NCBI RefSeq assembly: GCF_040939455.1
Contig: NC_134110.1
Span: 752,001-816,000 of the forward strand
Direction of reading: 5' to 3'
DNA length: 64,000 nt
Origin: Microcebus murinus
Taxonomy: Eukaryota > Chordata > Mammalia > Primates > Cheirogaleidae
Each line of letters opens with the position of its first letter. The first letter of the stretch is position 1. The notes below the pieces were generated by a model that was not told the DNA's origin, did not search any database, and saw only the letters and a program-made list of their open reading frames with translations. A program made the translations under genes and the position numbers. Positions 1-12,270 of this stretch are shown here, one piece after another.

Positions 1-620
<620 letters not shown>

Positions 621-949
621 CAATAAATTGAATAAAACTATGCCACAATAGAAGATTATTTCTGCAATGCTCCTTTGAAAAAATTATTATTATTCTAACT
701 CCATGTGATCCAAATTCCTCTCCTCCTCTCCAACGTAAATGCGTTACCTCTGTTATTTCTGTAACAGGACATGAGGTCTTGAGCCCCAAACCCGATGGCC
801 TGAGATGGAACTCTATAGGTCTGTCCCCTCAATACCTTCCTCCCTGCTCCCAGCCAATATTTCATGTTCCGACATTCAGTATAAACTTAATAATGATTAA
901 TAAGATAAACATATCTTTCAAGATGATATAAATACCATCTCCTCAATTC

Positions 950-1260
950 TACACCCAAGAATTTACCCTACAAATATATCGGCCTATCTATTCAGTGTAT
1001 ATATGTCTGCTCATTGCAGAACTCTTTTTATAGAAAACAACTAAAACGACCAACGAGGGACTGGATAAGGAAATTATGTTACCACCATACAAAGGAAAAT
1101 TATGCAGCCTTAAAAACGAAATCAGGTAGATCCATATAGGTTGATTTGCCCAGGATACACTATGAAGTATAGGGAGAAAAAATGTTTTAGAACTGTATCG
1201 ATATTACGATTCCATCTTTTTAAAAAAATTTTTATATACACGTAGAAATTCATTATTATC
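950..1260 (+). repeat. Old L1 3'-end fragment
   Basis: Matches the L1M-type 3' region: GGACTGGATAAGGAAATTATG, then CATACAAAGGAAAATTATGC and AGCCTTAAAAACGAAATCAGG. It is strongly decayed and truncated at both ends. Confidence 0.6.
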
Positions 1261-2633
1261 TGAGAAATGACACATCGGTATCAAAGTTACAAAGAAGTCA
1301 AAAACCTTTATAATAAGAAAATATTATTACTGAAATAACCACCTTTAAAATTAACGCCCGAACATACCCCACCCCACCCCCAGCCCAACGCTCGAGTCAA
1401 GTCCGATCAGCCCAGTGAGCATCTGCCAGGCAGCCCCGGGGCCTGTAGGAGACTCCGGCGTGCACTCGCCATCTCTGCGTCATTTTCGGAAAGCAGCACG
1501 GGGCTCTTCTGATGGTCCCGTGCCACCGCGCACAGGCGCAGTCGCCCGAGTGCCTTAAAAGCCATCAGGAAATTGGATTTCTTGTTTGCCAAGTGACTTG
1601 TTTAGGGTCACGTTTCTAAGACAGTTCGATCTCGAACATGCTCTTCTTGCACCTGTGTTTTTTTAGCTGCTGCTTCTATCCCTTCCCCTGCTCATCCTTC
1701 AGGGCTGCCCATCAGATTTCACCTACTCCAGGAAGCCCTCCAGGCTTCCCTTAGCAGGGAATGATGCCACCTTCATCCGAACCCCAACGCAGGGGACCTG
1801 AATCGCTCGTGTGGACTTCACTGTCACCTTTTCTTGCCTTGAACTGCTGATTACGGAGTTATCTGCTCCACGCCTCCCTCTTCTCTCCGAGGGACGTGTG
1901 TGTGTGTGTGTGTGGGGGGTATCCAGGTCAGGATCGGGGGGAGGCAGGTGAGGGCTCTGGGGCACGGAAGTTAGTGAGGCCCTCACTCGCAGAGTTCCTC
2001 AACACGGGGTCATCGGTCTCCCCTGGTCCCAGCCCCGGCGACACCTGACAGAATAAAAGTCCACCGCATGCCGCTGTGCGTTGCCGCGGATCAGAACAGT
2101 CAGGGCAGCTCTGGGCAGGTGGACGCACCACCCAAGCCAGCCAGCGGGCGGCCGGGGGCGCAGGGCTCCTGGCGAGGACTGGGCGGGGAGCCGGAAGGGC
2201 GAGCAGAGCCTGAGCCCCACCTCAGAGCGTTCCCACGCGGGAGCAGCCAGGATGGCCACTGCCACGTCCCGACGTCGACTGCATGTGAGAAGGGCAAGAT
2301 CCCTTTGCAAAATTCTGTTTTCTGTCATTTCCAAAACAGCGATTTATTAATAAAACGTGCACCCTCCGTGAAATAACTTGAAATGAGATTTTTTTAAAAG
2401 TAAAAAGAAATTGGATCCATGGAATGAGCCTATTTATCATTTTCTTTCTCCGGGGGTCGGGAGCGCTTCCTTTCGTTCGCATTCATGGCCGAGCGCATCC
2501 GGTTCCGGGCTGAGCTGCCGGCAGACGGACAAGGCCAGCGGGCTGCGGGGCACGGCGTTCGGGCTTCACCCCAACCACCCGCCGAATCGCGCCGTGGAGA
2601 GGCGGAGAGAGCGAGGAATTGAGTTCGACTTCT
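1261..2633. other. Unique GC-rich DNA with a short GT repeat
   Basis: No gene or clear repeat was recognised. A (GT)n run with nine or so repeats sits at 1896-1914. Short open frames here on both strands look like nothing known and overlap each other. Confidence 0.5.
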
Positions 2634-3197
2634 ATTTGCAGCAGGGGTCCTCACGCTTTTTAAACAGGGGGCCAGTTCACTGTCCCCCAGACCGTTGGAG
2701 GGCAGCACTATAGTTTAAAAAAAAAACTATGAACAGGCCTGGCGTGGTGGCTCACATCTGTAATCCTAGCACTCTTGGGAGGCCGAGGCGGGCGGATTGC
2801 TCAAGGTCAGGAGTTCAAAACCAATCTGAGCAAGAGTGAGACCCTGTCTCTACTATAAATAGAAAGAAATTAATTGGCCAACTAATATATATAGAAAAAA
2901 TTAGCTGGGCATGGTGGCGCATGCCTGTAGTCCCAGCTACTCGGGAGGCTGAGGCAGGAGGATTGCTTAAGCCCAGGAGTTGGAGGTTGCTGTGAGTTAG
3001 GCTGACGCCACGGCACTCACTCTAGCCTGGGCAACAACAACAACAACAAAAAGTGAGACTCTGTTTCAAAAAAAAAAAAAAAATTGAATAAATTCCTATG
3101 TACACTGCACATGTCTTATTTTGAAGTAAAACAACAAACGGGCAAAGACACCCGCACGTGGCCCGCAGGCCGTAGTGTGAGGAAGCCTGATTTGCAG
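2634..3197 (-). mobile_element. hAT-superfamily nonautonomous transposon with exact 8-bp TSD, split by an Alu
   Basis: The element proper is 2642-3189. Its left end reads CAGGGGTCCTCA and its right end GAGGAAGCCTG, imperfect inverted termini. The flanks are identical 8-bp target duplications ATTTGCAG at 2634-2641 and 3190-3197. It is the same family as the copies at 10340, 36906 and 63645, in reverse orientation. The middle contains an Alu (2736-3083). A short A/T-rich piece beside the Alu is not in the other three copies, so this may be a slightly longer subfamily member. Confidence 0.88.
2736..3083 (+). repeat. Alu SINE (strepsirrhine type) nested in the hAT element
   Basis: Full-length: starts GGCCTGGCGTGGTGGCTCAC, has the TTGGCCAACTAA linker, a second arm ending in GCTGACGCCACGGCACTC, a CAA-rich segment and a poly(A) tail ending at 3083. 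Confidence 0.92.
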
Positions 3198-3583
3198 TGA
3201 TGGGAACAAGGACTGAGGGCTCCACCCACCTGTGGCCGTACTGTTCTCCGATTCCAAGGAAGCTTCTGATTCCAGGCCGCTCTCCGGCCCCCAAGTGGAT
3301 ACATGCTCCTAAAGTCAACCTCCCTTGACTTGGTAATTCCTCAAAACCAGCCACCTGGGCAAGTGCGGAGCAGCACACAGGTGACACCTGTGTTTATTCC
3401 ATCAAGAGAGGCCATGCCAGGAGCCTCCTTATAGGTCGGCTTGACCAGTCTCAAACTGGGGCCTGCCTTCTCCGTCCTGTGCACCCTCCACCCAGTCAGG
3501 AGGCAAATCTGCCGCACGCCTCCCCCACGGCCTCTCACCCCTGCCTGGCCTGACTCTCGCTGGAGCGTCGCAGCAAGCAAAGC
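3198..3583. other. Unique sequence
   Basis: No gene or repeat recognised between the hAT element and the next Alu. Confidence 0.4.
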
Positions 3584-3942
3584 AAAAGGCCACCGGTGGC
3601 CGGGCGCGGTGGCTCACCCCTGTAATCCCAGCACTCTGGGAGGCCGAGGCTGGCGGCTTGCTCGAGGTCAGGAGTTCGAAACAAGCCTGAACAAGAGCAA
3701 GACCCCGTCTCTACTAAGAATAGAAATGATTTAATTGGCCAACTAAAAATATATAGAAAAAATTAGCCAGGCATGGTGGCGCATGCCTGTAGTCCCAGCT
3801 ACTGGGGAGGCTGAGGCAGGAGGATCGCTTGAGCCCAGGAGTTGGAGGTTGCTGTGAGCGAGGCTGACGCCACGGCACTCACTCTAGCCTGGGCAACAAA
3901 GCAAGACTCTGTCTCAAAAAAAACCCAAAAAAAGGCCACTGG
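3584..3942 (+). repeat. Alu SINE with 13-bp target duplication
   Basis: The body runs from GGCCGGGCGCGGTGG at 3598 to the A-tail near 3929. Direct repeats AAAAGGCCACCGG (3584-3596) and AAAAGGCCACTGG (3930-3942) flank it, one mismatch apart, marking a fairly recent L1-type insertion. Confidence 0.93.
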
Positions 3943-4546
3943 CAAAAAAAAAAAAATGATTATCAAGTTGATGAGCCAATTTAAAGGAAGCAAGAAATCC
4001 TTAATCGTTTTCGGCTGATGAGCAGCAATCATCGAATCACGTGCTCACAGACCCGTTTCTTCCTCAAGAAGGCTGAGGACCACCGCACGCCATGTCAACA
4101 CGGATCGCCAATCCGCACGGGAACCGAGGAACGGGCTGAGCACCACCCGGGAAAGCACAGGGTGGGCGTCGAGGCAGAGAGACGAGGAGGAGGGCCCAGG
4201 CCTGCTGAGGGCTGGGCACAGGACGCTCTCGTGGGCGGCAGGGAACCGGGCACTGGGCTGGAACAGGCAAGACGGGCGGCCTGCAGCACCGGGAGCAGCG
4301 GCCGGCCCGAGGAGGGTGGGCACGCCACGACCGGTCCTGTCCCCGGTTGTGGGCGTGGGGTTCATTCTGCTTGAAATGGCTTTTCCCTCCTTTTCCACCT
4401 GGCGAGTCTCCTCCCCTCCTCCAAGGCCGTGCCGGTCAGGCGGCGGATGCCACCTGCAGAGGTGCAGGCACGACAGCTGGAGGCCCACCTGTGGGGTAGG
4501 CTGGCCAGCTCCCTTTTCCACGGTGACACGGTGAGCCGCCATGCCT
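3943..4546. other. Unique GC-rich sequence
   Basis: No recognisable gene. Several mid-sized open frames overlap on both strands, as expected by chance in GC-rich DNA. Confidence 0.4.
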
Positions 4547-4911
4547 GGCCTCGGACCTTTTTTTTATCTTTTTTGGGACAGAGTCTCACTTTGTTGCCCA
4601 GGCTAGAGTGAGTGCCGTGGCGTCAGCCTAGCTCACAGCAACCTCCAACTCCTGGGCTCAAGCGATCCTCCTGCCTCAGCCTCCCGAGTAGCTGGGACTA
4701 CAGGCATACGCCACTATGCCCGGCTGATTTTTTCTATATATATATATTAGTTGGCCAGTTAATTTTTTTCTATTTATAGTAGAGACGGGGGTCTCGCTCT
4801 TGCTCAGGCTGGTTTCGAACTCCTGACCTTGAGCGATCCTCCCGCCTCGGCCTCCCAGAGTGCTGGGATGACAGGTGTGAGCCGCCGCGCCCGGCCTGGG
4901 CCTCGGATCTT
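4547..4911 (-). repeat. Alu SINE, minus strand, with 13-bp target duplication
   Basis: Poly(T) start, then the reverse complement of both Alu arms ending in GCCGCCGCGCCCGGCC near 4896. Flanked by GGCCTCGGACCTT (4547-4559) and GGCCTCGGATCTT (4899-4911). Confidence 0.93.
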
Positions 4912-6252
4912 GATGGTGATTGCCTCTGTGCTTTCCACGTGTCCTTGTTTTGCTTCATTTGGTTTCAGTGATGGGATTTTGCTTTGTGGGCACCGTGGTC
5001 AAAACGTGCTGCGCTGAACTGAAGACACTGTGTCGTTTGTTCCTGTGACGCCAACTGTCACCTTGAGTCTGTGACGTTTCCTAACCTCCAGTGAGCCGAG
5101 CTGGTCTGTCTGTCTGTCTGTCTGTCTCACCCGTCAGCCCACAGGCTGTAGCTACTAAGGAACAGAAGGCCTGGAAACAGCGACAAAAACACTCTCCTCA
5201 CCCCCATTGCAAATACTCTTACAAACCAGAAACACTGCACGATCGTTGCAATCAGTGTTCTGGGGCACGGACAGAAACCGGCGTTTTTACTGAATGACAC
5301 TCGTTTGGGTTCACTCCCTGTCACACACATTCACACGCACACGCACGCACGCACACAGAGCTGCTAATCCGCCCTGCAAAGACTCGAAACTTCTTGCTGA
5401 TGAGCTCAATCACGTACAGAAAAGTGCTTGTTCCTTCCTCGGATGGTAGTTTTCATGAGCGGCCAGGCAAAGCCGGATGCTCAGCTGTGGGGCTTCTTTG
5501 AAAAGAAAAAATTGGCTTCTGATTGTACATACATGAGAATGAACCAGGGATGTATATTCTATACGCCGCATTTGCATATGCAAATCAGAGCAGCGTCGAT
5601 TAACTTCCCTCTCCCCAGCAAAAGCGTGGTTGGAGAGGCTCGGTCTGATTAAATTTAAATATCCACAAACACCCACAGCTGTCTCTCGGTAAGTTAACGG
5701 CTAGAGTGTCCGATTGCATCAGACAGAGAGCCGTCCTCACACCTATGTCCTAAAAGTGGACTATGCGTTCAATGAATTTATCTTCTCCTCCTAATGAACT
5801 TGAAGTGGGGGCTGGCTATCTCGTCGTTGAAATCCGCGTTCAGCCACGTACTCAACGCATTCTTCGTGGACTCACCCTGCGGGGACCGGGCCTGTGCTTT
5901 GTGTGCTTCTTGCCTAGTAATCAGGGCAACTGAGAACATACCTTTTGCTTCATGGTACCCAGCGGGGAGGGCAGGATCTCCATCCCACAAGGTAGGAATA
6001 AAAGAGGCTGCCTCTTTTCTGAGTTGAAGACAACAGACCTCTCACCTTGGAACCAACCTTGGGAGTTTGACCCCAAGCTCTCGGACTCTCCCTCTCTTTA
6101 ACCGCTTCCCCCCAACCCTGCTGCACTCCACCTGCCACGGGGATAGCTAAGCCCACAGCAAAGAACCTGGGCTTCGGGAACAGGTCATCAGCGACAGATG
6201 TGTGGAGACCCGGGAGGAGAAGGCGCAGGTGACACCTCCCTGCTATCTCATG
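4912..6252. other. Unique DNA with simple repeats and an octamer palindrome
   Basis: Contains a GTCT tetranucleotide run (5104-5127), a CACG-rich run (about 5325-5358) and a 16-bp palindrome at 5570-5585 (listed separately). No coding sequence recognised. Confidence 0.5.
5570..5585. promoter_or_regulatory. Palindromic double octamer (candidate POU-factor site)
   Basis: ATTTGCATATGCAAAT is a perfect 16-bp palindrome made of two overlapping octamer motifs (ATTTGCAT and ATGCAAAT). Octamers are the known sites of POU proteins such as OCT1. Whether it is bound here is unknown. Confidence 0.35.
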
Positions 6253-6655
6253 TACCGTGTTTCCAAAAAATAAGGCAGGGTCTTCTATTTATTTTCCCTC
6301 AAGAAGACACCCTAGGGCTTATTTTCAGGGGATGTGTCATTTTCCCCTCAAAGCCTCAGCTCGCGGCACGCACAGGACGGCTGGGACCCGACAGGGGGAG
6401 CCGACCTTGTTGGTGGGGCTGCCCGCACCTTTCCGGTCACCTCTGGGGCAGCAGCTGTCACGACGGGGCGGATGGGAAGGGCTGCTCGTGTTCTTTCCCG
6501 CTCTGAGACAACACGGACGGGTTGTGCAGACGCGCTGCGCAGCCACGCCCGTCACTGGGGCTGATTTTCGGGGTGGGGCTTCTATGGCGCACATGCTTGG
6601 ACATCCCGCTGGGGCTTATGTTATGGGTAGGGCTTATTTTCGGGGAAACTCGGTA
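6253..6655 (+). mobile_element. pogo/Tc1-mariner-like MITE, about 402 bp
   Basis: Bounded by TA at 6253-6254 and 6654-6655, the expected Tc1/mariner target duplication. Terminal inverted repeats are ACCGTGTTTCC and GGAAACTCGGT, backed by AAATAAG/CTTATTTTC subterminal motifs. The same element occurs at 23624 (minus), 41292 (plus) and, with transposase sequence, at 25036. The open frames across it are not conserved as protein between copies. Confidence 0.85.
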
Positions 6656-7659
6656 GCAAGCTAGGATTTCTGACTTAAGCGGCACCCACACAGGACCAGT
6701 CTAGCTCAACTTTCACGTAACAAAGCTGCGCGTTGTTTGTGGGTTGCCGTGGACCCCCAGGTTGAAGGCTAGGTGACCAGAGCGTGCCCAGACGGACCAC
6801 GTGTGCGACCCCGGGCAGACCCTAAGAGCTCCAGGCCGGGAGCCGGGCCTGGATTGAGAAGTGGAGCCCGAGTGGCAGGGTCCAGGATCCCGTGAGATCC
6901 AGCCTGCGGTCGCCTCCTGGCAGGATCCAATCGGAGCACACCTCTCAGCATCCCCCTCATCGCAAGATCCAATCAGATCGCGCCTCGTTGCCCCGGGCTT
7001 AGAGAACCCCACAGCCCCCAGCTCCGGAGACAGACGTGAGCATTTCCTGCGTCTCCCTGCCAGCCGACGCCCAAGGCAGGCTGGTGCCGTGGCGCCGGCT
7101 CCTGGGCACTCTGGGCAGCCAGCCCCCCGACTGCCTGGAGGCAGAGACATGCAGCAGCAGGGCAGTGAGAGAACAGAGCCAAGCGGCCTTGGTGTGGGGT
7201 CGGGGAAGAACACCACACGGGTCTGACTGTGCAAACAGAGCTGCGGGTCCAGGTCCCCAGCCGGCTAGCCCCGAGCTGTCTCCAGGAAGCTGCCGAGGAG
7301 ACGGAGGGACAGGTGTCCTCCTTGTTTGCCCGGCCGAGGCTGCCACGAGCCACAGTCCACGTGTCCGGCAAGGCCACGTCGGGCAAAGGGGAGGTGGTGG
7401 GGGAGGCGCTCACCAATCCCTCCAGACACACAAGAGCAGGAGAGGAGCCCAGTCCTCGCTCCTTGTCCCCCAGCCCTCCACCCCCGTGGGTGCTACCACG
7501 GAAACGTTCCGGGATCCGCCAGATCCGAGGGGACTTTTCCCGCCCTCGGGGCACACGCCCTCCTGGCAGCACCGGCAGTGTGGCCTCCCGGCCGTCTGCT
7601 TCTTCGCTCTCTCGCTCTCTCTCTCTCCAGCGTTCTCTCGTCTTTCGTTCCTTCCACAT
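6656..7659. other. Unique GC-rich stretch
   Basis: GC-rich with many overlapping open frames on both strands (for example the minus-strand frame ending near 6973), but no recognisable protein and no splice or start context. A CTCT-rich run lies near 7600-7640. Confidence 0.45.
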
Positions 7660-8060
7660 CGCTTCTTCAACAGGTGTCTCTGAGCACCCACGCCGTGCCG
7701 GGCACGGAGTGAGGCCCTGGGAGTGTGGTGGTGAGGAACGGCAGGCGGTATTCCAGTCCTCCTGGGACGCGCGCTCCGACGGGAAAGCCACCCACTCTCC
7801 GAATAACCACGCAAGTAAAGGCCAGACCGCAGCTGCAGCAACTGACTCACCAAACAGGGAAACTGCGCAGCTGGGTTGTCTACACCAGGGAATCCAACTT
7901 ACTCAGGGAAGCCAAGTCTTCCCCCCCAAAACCTGGTGCTGTCCGCTGAGATCCGAAGGATGGGGGTGTTAACTAGGGGGACGGGGTGAGGAAGGGCGCT
8001 TCAGGCGAAGGGACCAGCCCCTACGAAGGCCAGTTAGCAGAGGAGATGTGGGGAGCCTAA
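7660..8060 (+). repeat. Ancient mammalian dispersed repeat fragment
   Basis: Resembles the widespread old repeat whose consensus reads 'gagcacctactatgtgccaggcac ... aggcctctctgag'. Here it is GAGCACCCACGCCGTGCCGG and later CCAGCCCCTACGAAGGCC. I cannot name the family firmly; relatives lie near 24735, 51960, 53170 and 62040. Confidence 0.4.
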
Positions 8061-8085
8061 AGGAAGACGTCTTGGGTCACTTTCC

Positions 8086-8300
8086 CCAGAAGCAGAGCCT
8101 GGACGTGGGTTCGGATGCATGCGATTTATCAAGGGGTGCTCCCAGGAGAAGGGGTGAGGGGACACGGAGGAGCTAAGCAAGGACGTGGTCTCAGCGGTGG
8201 CACCAGCCTGGCGCCAGCCCGACCCAGGGGGATCCTGAGCGGGACTTACAGCAGAGCTGAGGCAGGGGGAGCAGCCTCTGCCCTGCCTGGCTCCTGCATG
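8086..8300 (+). repeat. Unclassified old repeat (copy A)
   Basis: CCCAGAAGCAGAGCCTGG followed by GCGATTTATCAAGG and GTGCTCCCAGGAGAAGG. Related wording recurs at 24049 and 42285. The family was not identified. Confidence 0.3.
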
Positions 8301-9439
8301 AGCCGGCCGCTGGCTGCGGGCTCCCCGGGGGCAGGGGGAGGAGAAGACCGTCAGGCGAAGGAGCTCCCGTGACCAAGGGCAGGTCTCCAGAGAGGGGCGG
8401 CTGCCAGCCGTTAGCAGCTGACACCCACGGCGGCTGGCGCACAGGTGCCCCAGCCCTGCAAGGAGACTCTGAGCAGGACGCAGCGGCATGGAGCACCGGC
8501 CCGTGCAGCCAGACCCCGAGCGTAAGGAGGCTCTTCTGGGTCTGGGCCCTCAGTGTTCCCCTCCCTTGACCTACATCTTCTTCCCTGTAAAAGCTCTTCG
8601 TGCCTCTCTGGCCCATTCACACGCCGTGGTTATTTTTCCATCTTTCGGCTCCCGGGCTGGGGCTCACTTCAGATACAGCCCGGCCTCCGCCCAGCTGCAA
8701 GGCCCTGGGGCCACGTGTCACCACCGCTCCCAGCCTCCACCCAGAGAACCGCAGCAGCAGAAGTCGAACTCAGAGGACACCAGGTTGCCCGACGGGTCAA
8801 GAGAGAGACGCCGAGGCCAGGGGTCAAAATAAGGCCGATCGCTCACCCGGGTGCTAAGCCGGGGGCCACAGAATTGGGAAACAGAAGTGTCAGAGGGGAA
8901 GCCAAGGAAGGCCCAGGGGGAGTGAGGCTGGTCTGGGGACTAGCGGGACAGGGAAGCGTGGCGTGGGGTGGGGTGTGGCGAGGCAGGGGCAGCCCTGGAG
9001 AAGCAGGTCCCGGGAGCCCCTGGCGCCGTCCACACGCCAGGACCCAGGGGCTACGGCCGGGCACGCGGAGGCTTCACCTTCTCCACGGGCTTTTCACGGC
9101 GACTCCCACGGAGCTCACACTCAGTTCCGGGAAACAGGTTAAACATAAAAATTCATCAGAGAATGGAGCAGGCACCAAAACGGGGGCGGGGGGGGGGGGG
9201 ACAAAGAAATGTTAGGACTTTTAGCTTCTTAGAAAAACCACTGCACATATATTAATACGTAGAAGGCACGGTACAGGTGATCAGACTGCTCACGGTGATC
9301 TGTGTACCGGAATAGAGAGCCCCAACGTCTCAGCCCTGTCGCCATTCAGTCTGACTCTCAAACCAATTTCCTAGTGCCGCATGTACGGAGCAGGACAAAT
9401 ATAGCAGCCCTGTTGTTGAAGGGCTGTGCTCAGCTTTGC
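8301..9439. other. Unique GC-rich stretch with a poly(G) run
   Basis: Nothing recognisable as a gene. An uninterrupted G run lies near 9188-9200. Confidence 0.4.
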
Positions 9440-9630
9440 AGACTTTATTTAAACAGTGCTCTCACATAGATCTTCTCTCTAATCCTCCCAACAGCCCATG
9501 GGAAAGTATAATTATCTCCATTTTACAGATGAACAAACTAAAATCTACCGAGTTCACCCACGGGCACCTGGCAGGCTCTGAATATAAACTCAGATCTTCC
9601 TTCTGACCACAAAGGAGCGTCTGCAACAGA
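9440..9630 (-). repeat. MIR SINE, minus strand
   Basis: Contains the reverse-strand MIR core ATTATCTCCATTTTACAGATG, preceded by TCCCAACAGCCCATGGG and followed by a decayed AACTCAGATCTTCC region. Confidence 0.7.
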
Positions 9631-10121
9631 AACATCGGATCGCGCATGTGCAGATGGAGTTTGCTCCATTCAGATATTCCCTCTGGAGACAGCAAAGCCC
9701 TCTTCCTTAGAGACAGCTTAGTGAACCTGACGCACCGTCTTCTGAGTATTCCCGTTGTGGCGGGCAAGGTCTCACGTGGAAGGGTGGAGCTGATTGCACG
9801 CTCAGTCCCTGGGAGGAGGGCCGGCTGGCGCAGGGGTCAGGGTGGGTCACGGAGCACGCTGTCTTTTCATGTCTGCCCAGCGCCTCTCTCTGTGGAGGCT
9901 CAGACCCTCCCCACCTGCACAGGTGCACCTGCTGGGCCCCGAGCGCAAGGTGGTCGCCCACTCAACGCTGCCTCATCTTTCTGTCTGGTGTGTTCGGCCC
10001 CCAACGTGGGTACCATGGCCCAGGCAAAGCAATCTAGAACACCTCTATGAGATTCAGCGTATGGGTGTTAGAGAAAAAGGTCTCTCTTCTTTTGGACCGT
10101 GGATCAGCTTCCTATAGGTCC

Positions 10122-10800
10122 TGTGACAAATCCAACCAGCTTTGTGGCTCGAAACAACTTGAACTTACTTTGCTAACAGTCCTGGAGGCCAGAGGTCCGA
10201 AATCAGTCTCACTGGGCTGCAGTCACAGTACGGACAGGGTGGTTCCTTCACAAGGCTCTAGGGTGGACTCTGTTTCCTTGCCTTTTCGGGCTTCCAGAGG
10301 CTGCCCATGTTGCGTGGCCTGTGGCCCTTTGCTCCACACCAGGCGTCCTCAAACTACGGCCCACAGGCCACATGCGCCCAGCTGAGGACATTTATCCGGC
10401 CCGCCGGGTGTGTTTGCCGCCGCTGCCTGTCCTGCTTAGCGGCCGACTCGTCCCGGGCCCACGGTGCGCATGTGTGGAATGTGCACCGCTCTCTCCAACG
10501 GCCCTCCAGCGGTCTGGGGGACGGTGAACCGGCCCCCTGTCTAAAAAGTTTGAGGACCCCTGGTCCATACCTTCAAAGCGCCTCACTCCACCTTCTGCTT
10601 GGTCCTCCCGTCCCCTCCGTGCACCTTGGACTGTCCTGCCTCCCTCTTCCAAGGGCCTTTAGGGTGACGCTGGGCCCAGCCAGACAAGCCAGGACAATCT
10701 CCCCGGCCCAAGACCCTCAGCCACACCTGCAAAGGTTATTTTGCCAGGCAAGGCGACATGCATTCACAGGGGCCAGGGATGTCCGGGACACGGACACGCT
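10122..10800 (+). mobile_element. MLT2-type (ERV-L) LTR, interrupted by a hAT element
   Basis: Begins TGTGACAAATCCAACCAG, then GTGGCTCGAAACAACTTG, CAGTCCTGGAGGCCAGAGG, GTCTCACTGGGCTGCAG and AAGGCTCTAGGGTGGACTC, the familiar order of the mammalian MLT2 LTR. After the hAT insertion (10340-10562) it resumes with the CTTCCAAGGGCC and CAGGACAATCTCCCC parts. Its 3' edge is approximate. No internal ERV sequence adjoins it. Confidence 0.7.
10332..10570 (+). mobile_element. hAT nonautonomous transposon, 223 bp, inside the MLT2 LTR
   Basis: Element 10340-10562: ends CAGGCGTCCTCAAAC and GTTTGAGGACCCCTG form inverted repeats. The 8-bp flanks CTCCACAC (10332-10339) and GTCCATAC (10563-10570) match at six positions. 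Interior is GC-rich with a CATTTATCCGGCCCGCCGGG segment shared with the copies at 36906 and 63645. Confidence 0.88.
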
Positions 10801-11937
10801 TCGGACACTCCAGACACGGACATGACTCTGGCTGCACAGACCGCAGGTGTGGGGGCTGCCTGTGGCTACAACAGCCATGCTAAGAGCGCTTGACTGTGGC
10901 GTATGGGAGGGACGGGAAGGACAACAAATAAGAGAGATGGAGAGAAGAGCAGAGAGACAAAGCTGACAGCATCTTCAATCTTCTAGATTCAGCTGTCCCC
11001 CGCAGAACGACAGAATGGGAATTCTGGGCTGCAATACAGAGACAGTCTGGGTGGGGAACGGTGTGTTTAACGCCCCTGAACCCAGCTGAACCCACGGCCA
11101 CCTGCACTCTCGGAAATCCAGGTGTGTTTTCGGCGTTTTGGTAATTTGTAATCATTTTATGGGCACATATCTTTATAGGGTGCATGTGATGTTTTGATTC
11201 AGGCGCACAATGCGCATTAACCAAATCAGGGTCATTGGGGTATCTGTCCCAGTTGTGTTTTTGTCACTAAGCAATTAAAGGTGAAAAAAACACCACGTTC
11301 TGGTGGAGAGGGTGTTGTGATACCAAGAATAGACACTGATTTTCTTTAAAGGAACGTGCCCTGACCCCAAAGCTTGTCCTCAGAGACAAGCGCAGGGGTG
11401 AGCACTAAAATAGCCACTCGGGTTTTGGAAAAGGGCACCTGGCATCCCAAGGTAAGCACGGGAAAATGATACTCATTTGGAAAGTTCCGTGTACTTGTGA
11501 TTTTTCAAGCCATTTACTGTTCCGTGGAACTGATGCTCATTGTTTCTCCCCTCGCCCTTTAATTCATCCCTAGAAAATGCGTCCGTGATGTGTTCTCAGG
11601 GACCCACTGCAAGGTCACCGCTGATCAGACCAGGGCCATGCCCACCCGCCTGAGCAGACTGAATTCTCCTGCAGGCACTTGCGACTGGGCTCAGAGCTGC
11701 AGGCGGGAATGAGATGGTGCTCAGAGAGAGAGCCGGAGAAAGCTGGCCTGTGAGGAGAGGGACGATGGGAACACACAGAGAAACACAGGTCTGGAGGCCA
11801 AAGAGCGAGAAAGAGAGAAAGAGAAAGCAAGCAAGTGAAATCACATTTTAAGATTTGGGAAATCTGGGCGAAGTGTATCTTAGAATTATTTGCACTATTC
11901 TTGCAATTTTTGTATAATTTTGAAATTGTTTTAAAAA
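10801..11937. other. Unique sequence
   Basis: No gene or clear repeat. A purine-rich GAGA-type stretch lies near 11800-11830. Confidence 0.4.

Positions 11938-12270
<333 letters not shown>

Noticed and set aside
4525..4550. GTGAGCCGCCATGCCTGGCC before the Alu at 4559, read as the end of another Alu
   Set aside because: Only about 20 bases match and no Alu body lies to the left; it may be chance.
6973..7791. 272-codon minus-strand frame in GC-rich DNA
   Set aside because: Low-complexity Arg/Ser/Gly-rich translation, overlapping long frames on the other strand, no recognisable domain.
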